The notes: generated by a model not told the origin, from the letters alone. Positions 15,691 through 25,832 are shown, counted from the first letter of the stretch. The stretch is DNA of 64,000 nucleotides from Stenotrophomonas sp. 704A1 (GCF_030549525.1 NZ_CP130831.1:124001-188000); one strand, 5' to 3'. Translations and numbers: made by a program.

Positions 15691-16583
15691 GCACCTCCCC
15701 CGCGTCCGAACAGTGCCTGCAGTGACTGGTCCAGCGGCTGGTCGAGCCAACCGGTGGCCGTGGCGATACCGCTGGCCTGCAACCGCGCCTGCAGCGCAGT
15801 GCGTGCATCGGTGAAGCGCTGCAGGTAGTCGCTGCGGATCGCTGCACCATCGCCCAGCAGTTCCTCGCCGGTCTCCGGATCGCGGAAGCGATGGCCGGCG
15901 TCGAACGGGAAGTCGCGCTCGTCGGCGGTCAGGATCTGCAGCAGCGCCACTTCGCGGCGCGCGCTGGCCAGTTGTTCCAGCAGCGCGATGCCGGCCTCGT
16001 CGAAACCATCACCGATCGCCAGCAGCAGGTCACCCGGACGCACGCGCTCCCACAGCGGCCGCAGGCGATCGGCCGCAGGCCAGCCACCGCGTGCCTGCAG
16101 GGCATGCAGCTGCAGGTGCACGCGATCACGCTGGCGTGCGCCGCTCGCTGCGGGCACCAGCTGCAGTCCATCGCCATGGATCGCCAGCAGGCCGAAACGG
16201 TCGCCTTGCTGCAGGGCCAGCTCGACCAGGCAGGCGGCAACGCCGCGCATGTGGTCCAGCCGCGTGCGCAGCGGCACGGCGCGGTCGGCCTGGCCCGCCG
16301 AGGCGGTGGCATCGAGCAGCAGCCAGACCGTGATCGGGCTTTCGCGTTCGGATTCGCGCACGAAGAAGCGGTCCGAGCGTGCGTACAGCTTCCAGTCGAT
16401 CTGGCGCAGTTCGTCGCCCGGTTCATAGGCGCGGTACTGGGCGAATTCCAGCCCGGCACCGCGGTTGCGGCTGGCATGCTGGCCGATGCCGCTGGCGCCA
16501 CTGGCCAGGCGGGGCCGCAACCGCAGCAGGCGCAGGCGCGCGCGCAGTTCCGGTGGCAGGGTCAGCGGGGTGCCTGCGTTCAC
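15687..16583 (-). CDS. DUF58 family protein
   Basis: The 298-residue product carries the DUF58 signature YEPGDELRQIDWKLYAR near residues 65-85, then a von Willebrand-like strand LLLDATASA where the metal site reads DxTxS. DUF58 proteins are partners of MoxR ATPases. GTG at 16583 lies 7 bases downstream of the MoxR stop and begins NAGTPLTLPPELRARLRLL, a natural N-terminus for the family; an upstream in-frame extension inside the MoxR gene has low-quality sequence. Confidence 0.82.
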   Translation of the reverse strand: MNAGTPLTLPPELRARLRLLRLRPRLASGASGIGQHASRNRGAGLEFAQYRAYEPGDELRQIDWKLYARSDRFFVRESERESPITVWLLLDATASAGQADRAVPLRTRLDHMRGVAACLVELALQQGDRFGLLAIHGDGLQLVPAASGARQRDRVHLQLHALQARGGWPAADRLRPLWERVRPGDLLLAIGDGFDEAGIALLEQLASARREVALLQILTADERDFPFDAGHRFRDPETGEELLGDGAAIRSDYLQRFTDARTALQARLQASGIATATGWLDQPLDQSLQALFGRGGGA

Positions 16584-16590
16584 GCGTGGA

Positions 16591-17574
<984 letters not shown>

Positions 17575-17590
17575 GGGCGTGCAGGTCCTA

Positions 17591-18298
17591 TCAGTTGTTC
17601 AACGCGTACATCACGATGTTGACGCCGAAGCGGGTGTTGTCCTCGGCCAGGAAACGCTTGTTGCGCCAGTCGTAATCCCACTCGCAGCCGTAGTCCTTGT
17701 TGCTGTAGAGCAGGCCCAGGCGGCCATCGACCTCGATGCCCTTCAGGTAGTCGTGCACCAGGTCGTCGCCCCAGCCGTTGAGCTCGAAGCTGGTGGCCGG
17801 CGGACCGTCCGGGAAGCGGAAGAAACTGCGGTACAGCGCGTGGCTGTTGGGCAGCTTCTGCAGCGCCTTCGGACCGAACAGGCGGGCCATCTGTGCTTCG
17901 AACGAGGTGGCGAACAGGCCATCGATGTCGTGGTTGCAGTCGTCGACGAACACGAAGCCACCGTTGCGCACGTAGCGCACGAAGTTCTGCCGCTCGGCGG
18001 CGTTGAACTCCACCAGCGTGTGCCCGGCCAGGTAGCAGAACGGCGCTTCCAGCATGCGCGGGTCGGCCAGCGCGATCACGTGTTCCTGCGGGTCGACCCG
18101 CAGCGAGGTGTAGTCGATCAGCGACGTGATCAGGTTGGACGGCATGCGCGCGTCCACGTCCCAGTCGCCGGAGTCGTACTGCAGGCGGGTGAACCAGAAG
18201 TCGTAGCGCGAACTGCGCGGACCTGCCTGCGCGAAGGCCGGCAACGCCGCCGCCGAAGCGGCAGCGGCCAACCAGCGCAGGCAGGCCCGCCGGTCCAT
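17591..18298 (-). CDS. DUF4159 protein with Tat-like signal peptide
   Basis: The 235-residue product begins MDRRACLRWLAAAASAAALPAFAQA, with a twin arginine followed by a hydrophobic stretch and an AxA cleavage site. The mature part is DUF4159-like: FWFTRLQYDSGDWDVD, then a Rossmann-type region ending FVRYVRNGGFVFVDDCNHD. DUF4159 domains occur with MoxR and BatA genes and resemble inactive amidotransferases. The ATG overlaps the TldE stop by 1 base. Export through Tat would place it in the periplasm as a folded protein; this is inferred from the signal only. Confidence 0.78.
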   Translation of the reverse strand: MDRRACLRWLAAAASAAALPAFAQAGPRSSRYDFWFTRLQYDSGDWDVDARMPSNLITSLIDYTSLRVDPQEHVIALADPRMLEAPFCYLAGHTLVEFNAAERQNFVRYVRNGGFVFVDDCNHDIDGLFATSFEAQMARLFGPKALQKLPNSHALYRSFFRFPDGPPATSFELNGWGDDLVHDYLKGIEVDGRLGLLYSNKDYGCEWDYDWRNKRFLAEDNTRFGVNIVMYALNN

Positions 18299-19632
18299 CA
18301 GACCGCGTCGGACAGCGAGGTGAAGGTGAAATCGCGCAGCTTCATCGGCGGGATCATCATCACGAACGAAGATTCATCACCGGCCACGCGTACCGGCTTG
18401 CCCAGCTCTTCGATGTTGTTGAGCATGATCACCGGCGACTCGTTGAAGCGGAAGTTCTTCACCGGGTGCTTGATCTGGCCGTTCTCGATGTAGAAGGTGC
18501 CATCGCGGGTCAGGCCGGTCAGCAGCACGGTCTGCGGATCGACCATGCGGATGTACCAGGTGCGGGTGACCAGGATGCCCTTCTGGGTGCCGCGTACCAG
18601 CTCGGCGGTGCTCTTGTCGCCGCCGCTCATCAGCAGGTTGCCCGGGGTGGCCCTGGCGGTCTTGCCCTGCTTCTGCGCCCAGAAGCGCGAATACTCCAGG
18701 TTGGCGATCCTGCCGTTCTCGATGATGGCCATGCGCTCGCGCGGCAGGCCTTCGGCATCCCACGGCAGCACCGGTGCTTCGGGGTGCCACGGGTCGGCAT
18801 GCATGGTGACGCGCGGGTCGTAGACCTGCTCGCCCAGCTTGTTGCCACCGCCCTTCCTGGACAGGAAGCTGCGGCCTTCATCGGCCGAGCGCGCGCTGAA
18901 GAAGTTCATCATGAAGCTGATCAGGCCGGCGGCGGCGGCCGGCTCCAGGATCACCGTGTACTTGCCCGGCTCCAGCGCCTTGGCTTCGGCCGACTCGGTG
19001 GCCTTGCGCATGGCGATGCGGATGTCCTGGTCGGCCTTGAAGTCCGCTGCGTCCTTCAGGTTGCGGCCGACCCAGCCCGAGCCGCGGCCATCTTCGGTGC
19101 GCACCGTGCAGGTGTAGTCGAAACTGCTGGTGCGCTGGTAGCCGAAGTTGCCGTTGCTGTTGGCGGTGGCCTGGAAGCCCTGGCCGTCCTCGAGGAAGCC
19201 GGCAGCGATCAGGCCGTTGCCACGGCACGGTGCGATCGAATCGGCGGCGACCTTGGCGCGGAACGCCGGATCGATCGCAGCGGTGGATTCGCTGAACGTC
19301 GGGCTCGGGCGGTAGGTCTGCTTGCCGATGGCCGGCATGAACTCCGGGTTCTCCGGTGCCAGGCGTGCCAGGTCCTCGGCGCGGCGTACCACGCGCTCCA
19401 GCGCGGCGTCGTCGAACTCGTTGATCGAGGCGGTGCCCACGCGCTTGCCGAAGGCGACGGTGACGGCCAGTTCGGTGTTGTCGACGATGCCGCTGGTGGA
19501 CACGTTGTTCAGTGCGAACCGGATGTTGCCGGCGATCGAGCCGGCGAGCACGGCGCTGCATTCATCGGCCTTGGACAGGGCAATGACCTTGTCGAGGATG
19601 GCCTTGGCCTGGGCTTCGGTGAAGATACTCAT
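18298..19632 (-). CDS. TldE/PmbA-like subunit of a modulator-of-gyrase type peptidase
   Basis: The 444-residue protein has the TldD/TldE fold markers (TASINEFDDAALERVVRRAEDLARLAPENPEF, EPAAAAGLISFM, NLLMSGGD, PVKNFRFNESP) but lacks the HExxxH zinc site, so it is the TldE (PmbA) partner. In E. coli and archaea, TldD and TldE form a dimer with one catalytic subunit, used for peptide degradation and microcin B17 processing. It has no signal peptide, unlike the two TldD genes upstream. AGGAG lies about 11 bases before the ATG. Confidence 0.85.
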   Translation of the reverse strand: MSIFTEAQAKAILDKVIALSKADECSAVLAGSIAGNIRFALNNVSTSGIVDNTELAVTVAFGKRVGTASINEFDDAALERVVRRAEDLARLAPENPEFMPAIGKQTYRPSPTFSESTAAIDPAFRAKVAADSIAPCRGNGLIAAGFLEDGQGFQATANSNGNFGYQRTSSFDYTCTVRTEDGRGSGWVGRNLKDAADFKADQDIRIAMRKATESAEAKALEPGKYTVILEPAAAAGLISFMMNFFSARSADEGRSFLSRKGGGNKLGEQVYDPRVTMHADPWHPEAPVLPWDAEGLPRERMAIIENGRIANLEYSRFWAQKQGKTARATPGNLLMSGGDKSTAELVRGTQKGILVTRTWYIRMVDPQTVLLTGLTRDGTFYIENGQIKHPVKNFRFNESPVIMLNNIEELGKPVRVAGDESSFVMMIPPMKLRDFTFTSLSDAV

Positions 19633-19653
19633 GGTGTAAGGGCTCCTGACCGG

Positions 19654-21288
19654 TCAGCCGAGGCTGCGTGCGGTGTTGATGACGTTGATGCCGTTGAAGC
19701 GCGCGGTGGACGAACCATGCGAAACCGCCGAAACCTGGCCGGGCTGGCCCTTGCCGTCGAAGAACGACCCGCCCAGGCGGTAGTCGCGTTCGTCGGCCAC
19801 GGCGCTGCAGGCATTCCAGAATTCCGGCGTGCGGATCTGGTAGGCCACGTCCTCCAGCATGCGGGTGATCTGGCCGTTCTTGATCTCGTAGAACAGCTGC
19901 CCGCCGAACTGCGCGTTGTAGCGCTGCTGGTCGATCGAGAACGAACCGTCACCGATGATGTAAATGCCGTTCTCCACGTCCTTGATCATGTCCGAGACGC
20001 TGAGTGGGGTCCTGCCCGGTGCCATCGACACATTGGCCATGCGCTGGAACTGCACGCTGGACCAGGAGTCGGCGTAGCAGCAGCCATCGGATTCGGTCTT
20101 GCCGAGGATGTGGGCCTGGTCGCGGATGGTCTGGTAGTCCACCAGCTTGCCGTTGCTGATCAGGTCCCAGCGCTTGCACTTCACGCCCTCGTCGTCGTAC
20201 GCCACGGCGCCGAGACTGCCCGGCTGGGTCTTGTCGGCGAAGATGTTGACGTGCTCACTGCCGTACTGGAAGCGCTGCTCGCGCTTGTCCAGGGTGGCGA
20301 AGCTGGTGCCGGCATAGTTGGCCTCGTAGCCAAGCACACGGTCCAGTTCCAGCGGATGGCCGATCGACTCGTGGATGGTCAGCCAGGTGTGCGACGGATC
20401 GAGCACCAGGTCGTACTTGCCCGGCTTCACCGACGGGGCCTTCAGCTTCTCCTGCGCCTGCTTCGCCGCAGCGATGGCGTCCTCCTTCATGTCGTAGGAC
20501 GACCCGTAGTTGACCACGCCATTGGGGGTCAGAACCTTGCCGGCGGCGGCGCCGTCCAGGTACTCGTACCCCAGCCCCATCGGCGCCGACAGGCCCTCGC
20601 GGGTGCGGAACTTGCCACTGGCCTTGTCGATGGCGGTGATCGTCATCGGCGCCCAGATGCGGTGCACGTCCTGGTCGATGTAGGAGCCATCGGTGGAGGC
20701 GAAGTACTTCTGCTCGTTGACCAGGAACAGCATCGAGTTGACGAAGCTGGCACCGGCGCTCAGCGCTGCGGCGTTGACGTCCAGCAGCAGGTCGACCTTC
20801 TCCTTGATCGGTACCTCCATCGCGTTCTTGCGGATCGGTGTCTTCCAGCTCACCTCGCCCACGCCCGGCGCCTTGGCCAGCTGCACGGGGGCAGTCTGCA
20901 CGCCGGCGTTGGCCTTGGCGATCGCCGCGGCCTGCTGCGCGGCGCGGGCCACATCGGCCGTGCCCAGCGCATTGGTGGCGGCGAAGCCCCAGGCACCATT
21001 GACGATCACGCGGATGCCCACGCCGGTGGACTCGGTGTTCACCACGTTCTGCACCTTGTCCTCGCGGGTGATCACGAACTGCCGCAGGTAGCGGCCGATG
21101 CGCACGTCGCAGTAGGTGGCGCCGGCACTGCGCGCAGCCTGCAGCGCGGCGTCGGCCAGGCGCTTCTTCAACGCCGGGTCGAGGCTGGACTGCAGCTGCT
21201 CGGCGGCGATCGCCTTGCCGAAGAACGACGGCACGATCAGGCCGCCAGCGGTAAGCCCGGTCAGGGCCAGGAAGTCACGTCTGTGCAA
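19654..21288 (-). CDS. TldD-like metallopeptidase with Tat signal (paralogue 2)
   Basis: The 544-residue product carries the zinc motif HESIGH (HExxxH) in LTIHESIGHPLELDR, followed by GSLGAVAYDDEGVK, all typical of catalytic TldD subunits. The N-terminus reads HRRDFLALTGLTAGGLIVPSFF, a twin-arginine signal. The start is TTG at 21288, supported by GGAGAG 7 bases upstream; no ATG fits. Most of the chain is near-identical to the gene just upstream, so this is a tandem duplication. Cytoplasmic TldD of E. coli has no such signal, so export here is unusual. The next gene is the TldE partner, 21 bases on. Confidence 0.88.
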   Translation of the reverse strand: MHRRDFLALTGLTAGGLIVPSFFGKAIAAEQLQSSLDPALKKRLADAALQAARSAGATYCDVRIGRYLRQFVITREDKVQNVVNTESTGVGIRVIVNGAWGFAATNALGTADVARAAQQAAAIAKANAGVQTAPVQLAKAPGVGEVSWKTPIRKNAMEVPIKEKVDLLLDVNAAALSAGASFVNSMLFLVNEQKYFASTDGSYIDQDVHRIWAPMTITAIDKASGKFRTREGLSAPMGLGYEYLDGAAAGKVLTPNGVVNYGSSYDMKEDAIAAAKQAQEKLKAPSVKPGKYDLVLDPSHTWLTIHESIGHPLELDRVLGYEANYAGTSFATLDKREQRFQYGSEHVNIFADKTQPGSLGAVAYDDEGVKCKRWDLISNGKLVDYQTIRDQAHILGKTESDGCCYADSWSSVQFQRMANVSMAPGRTPLSVSDMIKDVENGIYIIGDGSFSIDQQRYNAQFGGQLFYEIKNGQITRMLEDVAYQIRTPEFWNACSAVADERDYRLGGSFFDGKGQPGQVSAVSHGSSTARFNGINVINTARSLG

Positions 21289-21316
21289 GGCTGCTCTCCA
21301 AGAAGGACGGGGTGGC

Positions 21317-22948
21317 TCAAGCGCCGAGACTGCGCGCGGTGTTGATGATGTTGATGCCGTTGAAGCGGGTGGTGGACGAACCGTGCGAGACCGCCGAGAC
21401 CTGTCCGGGCTGGCCCTTGCCATCGAAGAACGAGCCGCCCAGGCGGAAGTCGCGTTCATCGCAGATGGCGCTGCAGGCATTCCAGAATTCGGGCGTGCGG
21501 ATCTGGTAGGCCGCGTCCTCGACCATGCCGGTGATCTTTCCGTTCTTGATCTGGTAGTACAGCTGGCCACCGAACTGCGCGTTGTAGCGTTGCTGGTCGA
21601 TGGAGTACGAGCCGCGGCCGTGGATGTAGATGCCGTTCTCCACGTCCTTGATCATGTCCTCCACGCTGAGCGGTGTTCTGCCCGGGGCCAGCGACACGTT
21701 GGCCATGCGCTGGAACTGCACGCTGGACCAGGAATCGGCGTAGCTGCAGCCGTGCGAGGCATCGCGGCCGAGGATGTGGGCCTCATCGCGGGTGGCCTGG
21801 TAATCGACCAGGATGCCGTCGCGCACCAGGTCCCAGCGCTGGGTCTTCACCCCTTCGTCGTCGTAGCCGACCGCACCCAGGCTGCCGGGCTGGGTCTTGT
21901 CGGCGAAGAAGGTGACGATGTCGCTGCCCCAGCGGAAGCCGGCATCGCGCTTGTCCAGCGTGGCGAAGCTGGTGCCGGCATAGTTGGCTTCGTAGCCGAG
22001 CACGCGGTCCAGCTCCAGCGGGTGGCCGACGTTCTCGTGGATGGTCAGGAACAGGTTGGACGGGTCCAGCACCAGATCGTACTTGCCCGGTTTCACCGAC
22101 GGCGCCTTCAGCTTCTCGCGTGCGTGGCGGGCGGCCGCAATGGCGTCCTCGACCGGGTCGTAGGAATCGCGGTAGGCGGTGATGCCGCCGGGCAGCGGCA
22201 CCTTGCCGCGCGCGTCGCCATCGAGGAACTCGTAACCCATGCCCATCGGCGAGGACAGCCCGGCGCGGGTACGGAACCTGCCGCTGGCCTTGTCGATCGC
22301 GGTGGCGGTGAACGGCAGCCAGATGCGGTGGACGTCCTGGTCGATGAATGAGCCATCGCTGGAGGCGAAGTACTTCTGCTCGTTGACCAGGAACAGCGTG
22401 GAATTGATGTAGTCGGCGCCCGCATTCAGCGCGGCGGCGTTGAGCGCCAGCAGCAGCTCGATCTTGTCCTGGATCGGCACTTCCATGGCGTTGCGACGGA
22501 TGGGGGTCTGCCAGCGCACCTCACCGACCGGCGGTGTCGGCGCCAGCTGCACCGGCCGGGTCTGGATGCCGGCGTTGGCGCGGGCGATCGCCGCCGCCTG
22601 CTCGACCGCGGTGCGCACGGCGGCCTCGGTCTGCTGGTGGGTCGCAGCGAAGCCCCAGGCGCCGTTGACGATCGCCCGCACGCCCACCCCGGACGATTCG
22701 CGGTTGGTCACGTTGCCGACCTGGTGCTCGCGGGTGATGACCGACTGGTTGAGGTAGCGGCCGATGCGCACATCGCAGTAGCTGGCCTTGGCCGTGCGCG
22801 CGGCGGCGAGGGCGACCTCGGCCAGGCGCCGACGCTGGGCCGGGTCGACCGGAGCCAGCAGCTGCTCGGCGGCGATCAGCCGCGAATGCGGCAGCACCAG
22901 GCCCGCCAGGCCCAGACCGGAAAATGCCAGGAACTCACGTCGTTGCAC
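21317..22948 (-). CDS. TldD-like metallopeptidase with Tat signal (paralogue 1), first gene of the operon
   Basis: The 543-residue product has the same layout as its downstream neighbour: a twin-arginine signal (QRREFLAFSGLGLAGLVLP), the zinc motif HENVGH, and GSLGAVGYDDEGVK. The GTG at 22948 is chosen because it places RREFL at the same distance from the start as in the paralogue; the ribosome site is weak (GAGAGA). It begins a nine-gene, roughly 12.3 kb run in which neighbouring genes overlap or lie within 28 bases. A promoter must lie in the repeat-filled gap upstream, but none stands out. Confidence 0.86.
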   Translation of the reverse strand: MQRREFLAFSGLGLAGLVLPHSRLIAAEQLLAPVDPAQRRRLAEVALAAARTAKASYCDVRIGRYLNQSVITREHQVGNVTNRESSGVGVRAIVNGAWGFAATHQQTEAAVRTAVEQAAAIARANAGIQTRPVQLAPTPPVGEVRWQTPIRRNAMEVPIQDKIELLLALNAAALNAGADYINSTLFLVNEQKYFASSDGSFIDQDVHRIWLPFTATAIDKASGRFRTRAGLSSPMGMGYEFLDGDARGKVPLPGGITAYRDSYDPVEDAIAAARHAREKLKAPSVKPGKYDLVLDPSNLFLTIHENVGHPLELDRVLGYEANYAGTSFATLDKRDAGFRWGSDIVTFFADKTQPGSLGAVGYDDEGVKTQRWDLVRDGILVDYQATRDEAHILGRDASHGCSYADSWSSVQFQRMANVSLAPGRTPLSVEDMIKDVENGIYIHGRGSYSIDQQRYNAQFGGQLYYQIKNGKITGMVEDAAYQIRTPEFWNACSAICDERDFRLGGSFFDGKGQPGQVSAVSHGSSTTRFNGINIINTARSLGA

Positions 22949-23066
22949 TGCGTCTCTCTCACAACCTGCGGGCGGCAAAGGACCGCTCCGATCACGTCAA
23001 CGCCCCGACTTTCGCCAGCGGCGGGCATTCGGGCAAGTGACTGCAGTCATGGTTGGGGAGGGTTTC

Positions 23067-23236
23067 GGCAGGGCTGCGCCCTGCACCCGCAGAGGCCAGA
23101 GCAACAGCAACAGCAACAGCGGGTATTCCGTGGGATGGCGGGGCGGTGTGGGTGGGCAGGACACGCCGTAAACCCATCCCTGGGGCTCGATGGCGCCATC
23201 CATGGCGCCAACGGTCCTGCCAACCCACACCGCCCC
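23067..23236 (+). repeat. Composite hairpin element, copy A
   Basis: The unit has a short hairpin (GGGCTGCGCCC), a GCAACA tract, a block GTGGGATGGCG, then a long stem-loop. The 23-base arms lie at 23140-23162 and 23214-23236 and pair at 22 positions around a 51-base loop. The loop contains ACGCCGT, GGGGCTCG and CCATCCATGG. The same order of parts occurs at 30451-30633 and, inverted, at 23378-23533. It sits in a 637-base gap without a credible gene. Confidence 0.75.
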
Positions 23237-23329
23237 GCCTCTGACAGATTCCTGCGTTCTGATGGATTCACGCTGTGCGTGGATGGATCTCCATCGGAAT
23301 CGAACATTTCGAATTGAACTCGGAAAACA

Positions 23330-23350
23330 CCACGCATGGCGTGGATCTAC
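23330..23350 (-). repeat. SMAG-type palindrome
   Basis: Read on the minus strand it is GTAGATCCACGCCATGCGTGG, the GTAG-tagged short palindrome described for S. maltophilia. The same subtype recurs at 30685-30707 beside another copy of the long hairpin element. Confidence 0.65.
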
Positions 23351-23377
23351 TGGCCACCGGCCAACTGTCGAAGGCGG

Positions 23378-23533
23378 GGTGGGTCCGGTTGCGGGGGCGT
23401 GAGCCCCATGGATGGTGCGACCGAGCCTACAGGGACGTATTCACGGCGTCCCCCGCAACCGGACCCACCTCGCCATCCCACACGAAGCCCGCTGTTGCTG
23501 TTGCTTCGGCGGGTGCAGGGCGCAGCCCTGCTC
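23378..23533 (-). repeat. Composite hairpin element, copy C (inverted)
   Basis: Perfect 20-base arms (23378-23397 and 23450-23469) enclose a 52-base loop. Read on the minus strand, the loop shares GACGCCGTGAA and CCATCCATGG with copies A and B while the arms are entirely different in sequence. The GCAACA tract and the GGGCTGCGCCC hairpin follow in the same order, in reverse. Copies A and C therefore face each other in this gap. Confidence 0.72.
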
Positions 23534-23585
23534 AGCAACAGACCCCTCGTGCACAATGGGTCGCCCCCGCCTGGATCCCGCCCTG

Positions 23586-24200
23586 ATGTCGAGCAAGCCG
23601 TATTCAGAAGCCTGCGAACGCAACCGCGAACCGATCGCCGCCGCGCTCGACCCGTGGATGGGCGATCGCCATCGGGTGCTGGAGATCGGCAGCGGCACCG
23701 GCCAGCATGCGGCGTTCTTCGCCGAGCGCTGGCCGTGGCTGCGCTGGCAGCCCAGCGATCACCCGGACCATCTGCCGGGCATCGAGGCCTGGCGTGCCGA
23801 GGCGGCGCTGCTGAACCTGCTGCCGCCGCTGGCGCTGCAGGTGGAGCTGCCGCCTGCGCCGGGTCTCGCACTGCCCGAAGGCAGCACCTTCGACGCGGCA
23901 TTCAGCGCCAACACGTTGCACATCATGGGCTGGGACTACGTGCAGGCCTTGTTCGCCGCTCTGCCACCGCTGCTGCGCCACGGCGCGCTGCTGGCGGTGT
24001 ATGGCCCATTCAATTACGGCGGCCGCTACACCAGCGACAGCAACGCGCAGTTCGATGCCTGGCTGAAGGCACGCGACCCGCGCAGCGGCATTCGCGATAG
24101 CGAAGCGGTGCAGGCGCTGGCCGCGGACAACGGCTTCACGCGCCTGCGCGACGCGGCGATGCCGGCCAACAACCGGCTGCTGCTGTGGCGGCTGGGGTGA
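23586..24200 (+). CDS. DUF938 family SAM-dependent methyltransferase
   Basis: The 204-residue product shows the DUF938 pattern: an N-terminal PYSEACERNREPIAAAL, the SAM-binding VLEIGSGTGQHAAFFA, QPSDHPDHLPGIEAW, then FSANTLHIMGW and GPFNYGGRYTSDSNAQFD. Its substrate is not known for the family. The ATG at 23586 fits the usual N-terminus; the frame stays open upstream only through repeat DNA. A -10-like CACAAT lies at 23552-23557. It converges on hipA with no bases between the stops. Confidence 0.87.
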   Translation: MSSKPYSEACERNREPIAAALDPWMGDRHRVLEIGSGTGQHAAFFAERWPWLRWQPSDHPDHLPGIEAWRAEAALLNLLPPLALQVELPPAPGLALPEGSTFDAAFSANTLHIMGWDYVQALFAALPPLLRHGALLAVYGPFNYGGRYTSDSNAQFDAWLKARDPRSGIRDSEAVQALAADNGFTRLRDAAMPANNRLLLWRLG

Positions 24201-25523
24201 TCAGGCGTCCGGGGCCATGCCGGAAAGGCGTGCTGCGGCAGCGCGTAGCCCCTTGAAAATGGGTTCGGACACACTTGCAGGGAAGTCACGTGGGAGCTGA
24301 CGGGTGACCTTTCCGATGGCCGGCTCGACGGCCGCGATCAACGCTTCGATCCACGGCTCTGCGCCATCGGCGACACCGCAGGCACGAGCGGTGTCGTTCC
24401 AGTGCCGCCGTCGCACGAGGTGCAGTTTCCGGTGGCGGTTCTTGCCCTGTACGGACATGGCCAGCTGTGCATTGCGTGGGTCGAGCTGGTTGGGCCCCCT
24501 GCCCAGGATGGGATACATCGACAGCACATCGTAGACGGGCGTCAGGCGGAAGCGTCCGCCGGCTTCAATGTAGACGCTGAAATTCTTGGCGTGGCCATCG
24601 GTTGCAGCCAGCATCCAGAAAAGAATCTGCGTCTTGAAGAAGGTCGCGCGATCCCCGGAATGCTCGGATTGTCGAAGCAGATCCATGATCGCCACGATGC
24701 CAGGGCCACCATCGGATTCATACTTCTTGGCGGCGGGAAGACCAAATACCTGGCACATGTCTTCCTGCGGCAGCCGCAGCCACCACCGTCTATCCGCAGA
24801 CAGGCGGCGGTCGAATCGCTCGACAATGAGCGCGCGCTCGTTCTGGAAGCGCCCCATCTGCGTCTCTGCAACGGGAATTCCAAAGGCGGAAAGCAGATGC
24901 ATGCACAGCCATTCGTTCTCGACGGACTGGTGCATGTCCGCCCGCATGTTGCCAACAATGCCCAGTGGCAGCTTGAAGATGTGGGTGGATGGCGTACTGC
25001 CGGTGGGAATGCACCACTGGCCGGCATGCAGCAGGAGACCGGTCTTTTCCTGCGCACCGGCGATGGAAATGCGGAACGCGTCATCGCTGGTGGGGGCGCC
25101 CGGCAGAGCACCTGAGGTCACCCGGCGCAGGATCGTGGCGACGCCGGATTCGCTCAACGCCTCATAGGTAATCTGCCGGATGTCTCCCGGTGGATGCGAA
25201 GGCGGCAACAGCTGCACCGCACCCACACAATCCCGTCCAATGGCTTCAAGGAGATCGAACGTGTCGGCGCTGCGCGTGGCGAACCGGTCGCGGATCCGAT
25301 TGCGGATGGCGACGTTGTCGGGAAGAAGGTTGTCGAAGTAGTCGTTGACGACGCTACCTCGATGGCTCCCACCTTCCGGGAGCAGGGGCAGAGACAGTGA
25401 TAGTGGTCGGGACTGGGCCGAGCGGACCCACGGGTCCATGTACGAAAGTCGGGGAGATCCGCTCCGAACATCCTCCCAGAGCGCGACCTCCACACCATTC
25501 ATCCAGACCCGCAGCGTACCCAT
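24201..25523 (-). CDS. hipA: HipA-like serine/threonine kinase toxin
   Basis: The 440-residue product has the HipA layout: an N-terminal subdomain (GTLRVWMNGVEVALWE), a glycine-rich loop in ISIAGAQEKTGLL near residue 155, the catalytic loop ATDGHAKNFS (D309) and the metal-binding TPVYDVLS (D332). HipA toxins phosphorylate aminoacyl-tRNA synthetases and slow growth. The length matches E. coli HipA (440). It starts 3 bases after the antitoxin stop, so the two are cotranscribed. Confidence 0.92.
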   Translation of the reverse strand: MGTLRVWMNGVEVALWEDVRSGSPRLSYMDPWVRSAQSRPLSLSLPLLPEGGSHRGSVVNDYFDNLLPDNVAIRNRIRDRFATRSADTFDLLEAIGRDCVGAVQLLPPSHPPGDIRQITYEALSESGVATILRRVTSGALPGAPTSDDAFRISIAGAQEKTGLLLHAGQWCIPTGSTPSTHIFKLPLGIVGNMRADMHQSVENEWLCMHLLSAFGIPVAETQMGRFQNERALIVERFDRRLSADRRWWLRLPQEDMCQVFGLPAAKKYESDGGPGIVAIMDLLRQSEHSGDRATFFKTQILFWMLAATDGHAKNFSVYIEAGGRFRLTPVYDVLSMYPILGRGPNQLDPRNAQLAMSVQGKNRHRKLHLVRRRHWNDTARACGVADGAEPWIEALIAAVEPAIGKVTRQLPRDFPASVSEPIFKGLRAAAARLSGMAPDA

Positions 25524-25526
25524 GGC

Positions 25527-25784
25527 TCACCACTCCAGCGCCGATGTGTTCTCCGGGGGACGTCGTTGTTGCAGGCTGACTTCCAGACCCAACACAGCCC
25601 AGACCCTCATCAGCCGTTCGAAGCTTGCCGATGCCGGGTCGCGCTCCAACGCCCCTACTGCCTGGCGGCTGATGCCGAGTTGCTCCGCCAGCTGAGCTTG
25701 GCTCAGGCCCGCCTGGCGCCTGAAAGCACGCATCAGCGGCGCCAGTTGTTGAGCTGTCCTCACCGTGTGCAGCGGCCTGTCCAT
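25527..25784 (-). CDS. hipB: HipB-like antitoxin (XRE-type DNA-binding protein)
   Basis: The 85-residue protein holds a helix-turn-helix of the Cro/XRE type (AGLSQAQLAEQLGISRQAV) at about residues 29-47 and a C-terminal strand region typical of HipB. It should neutralise the kinase and repress the operon with it. The ATG at 25784 is preferred to a longer frame that would run through the operator region. Confidence 0.88.
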   Translation of the reverse strand: MDRPLHTVRTAQQLAPLMRAFRRQAGLSQAQLAEQLGISRQAVGALERDPASASFERLMRVWAVLGLEVSLQQRRPPENTSALEW

Positions 25785-25832
25785 ACCGGCAGTCCCCAGG
25801 AAAAATGACCGTACTCGAATGCGTACGCAAAG

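Noticed and set aside
17591..22948. TldD/TldE as part of a microcin or RiPP maturation cluster
   Set aside because: No precursor peptide, cyclodehydratase or transporter gene is present nearby.
23101..23120. GCAACA tandem tract as a CRISPR or coding repeat
   Set aside because: Units are only six bases with no spacers, and the same tract recurs as a fixed part of the hairpin element.
23140..23236. Long hairpins as insertion sequence ends or MITE
   Set aside because: No target duplication flanking the units was found and no transposase is in the window; kept as an unassigned repeat.
23040..23580. Short frames in the gap between the TldD gene and the DUF938 gene
   Set aside because: They run through the inverted repeats and have no ribosome site or family resemblance.
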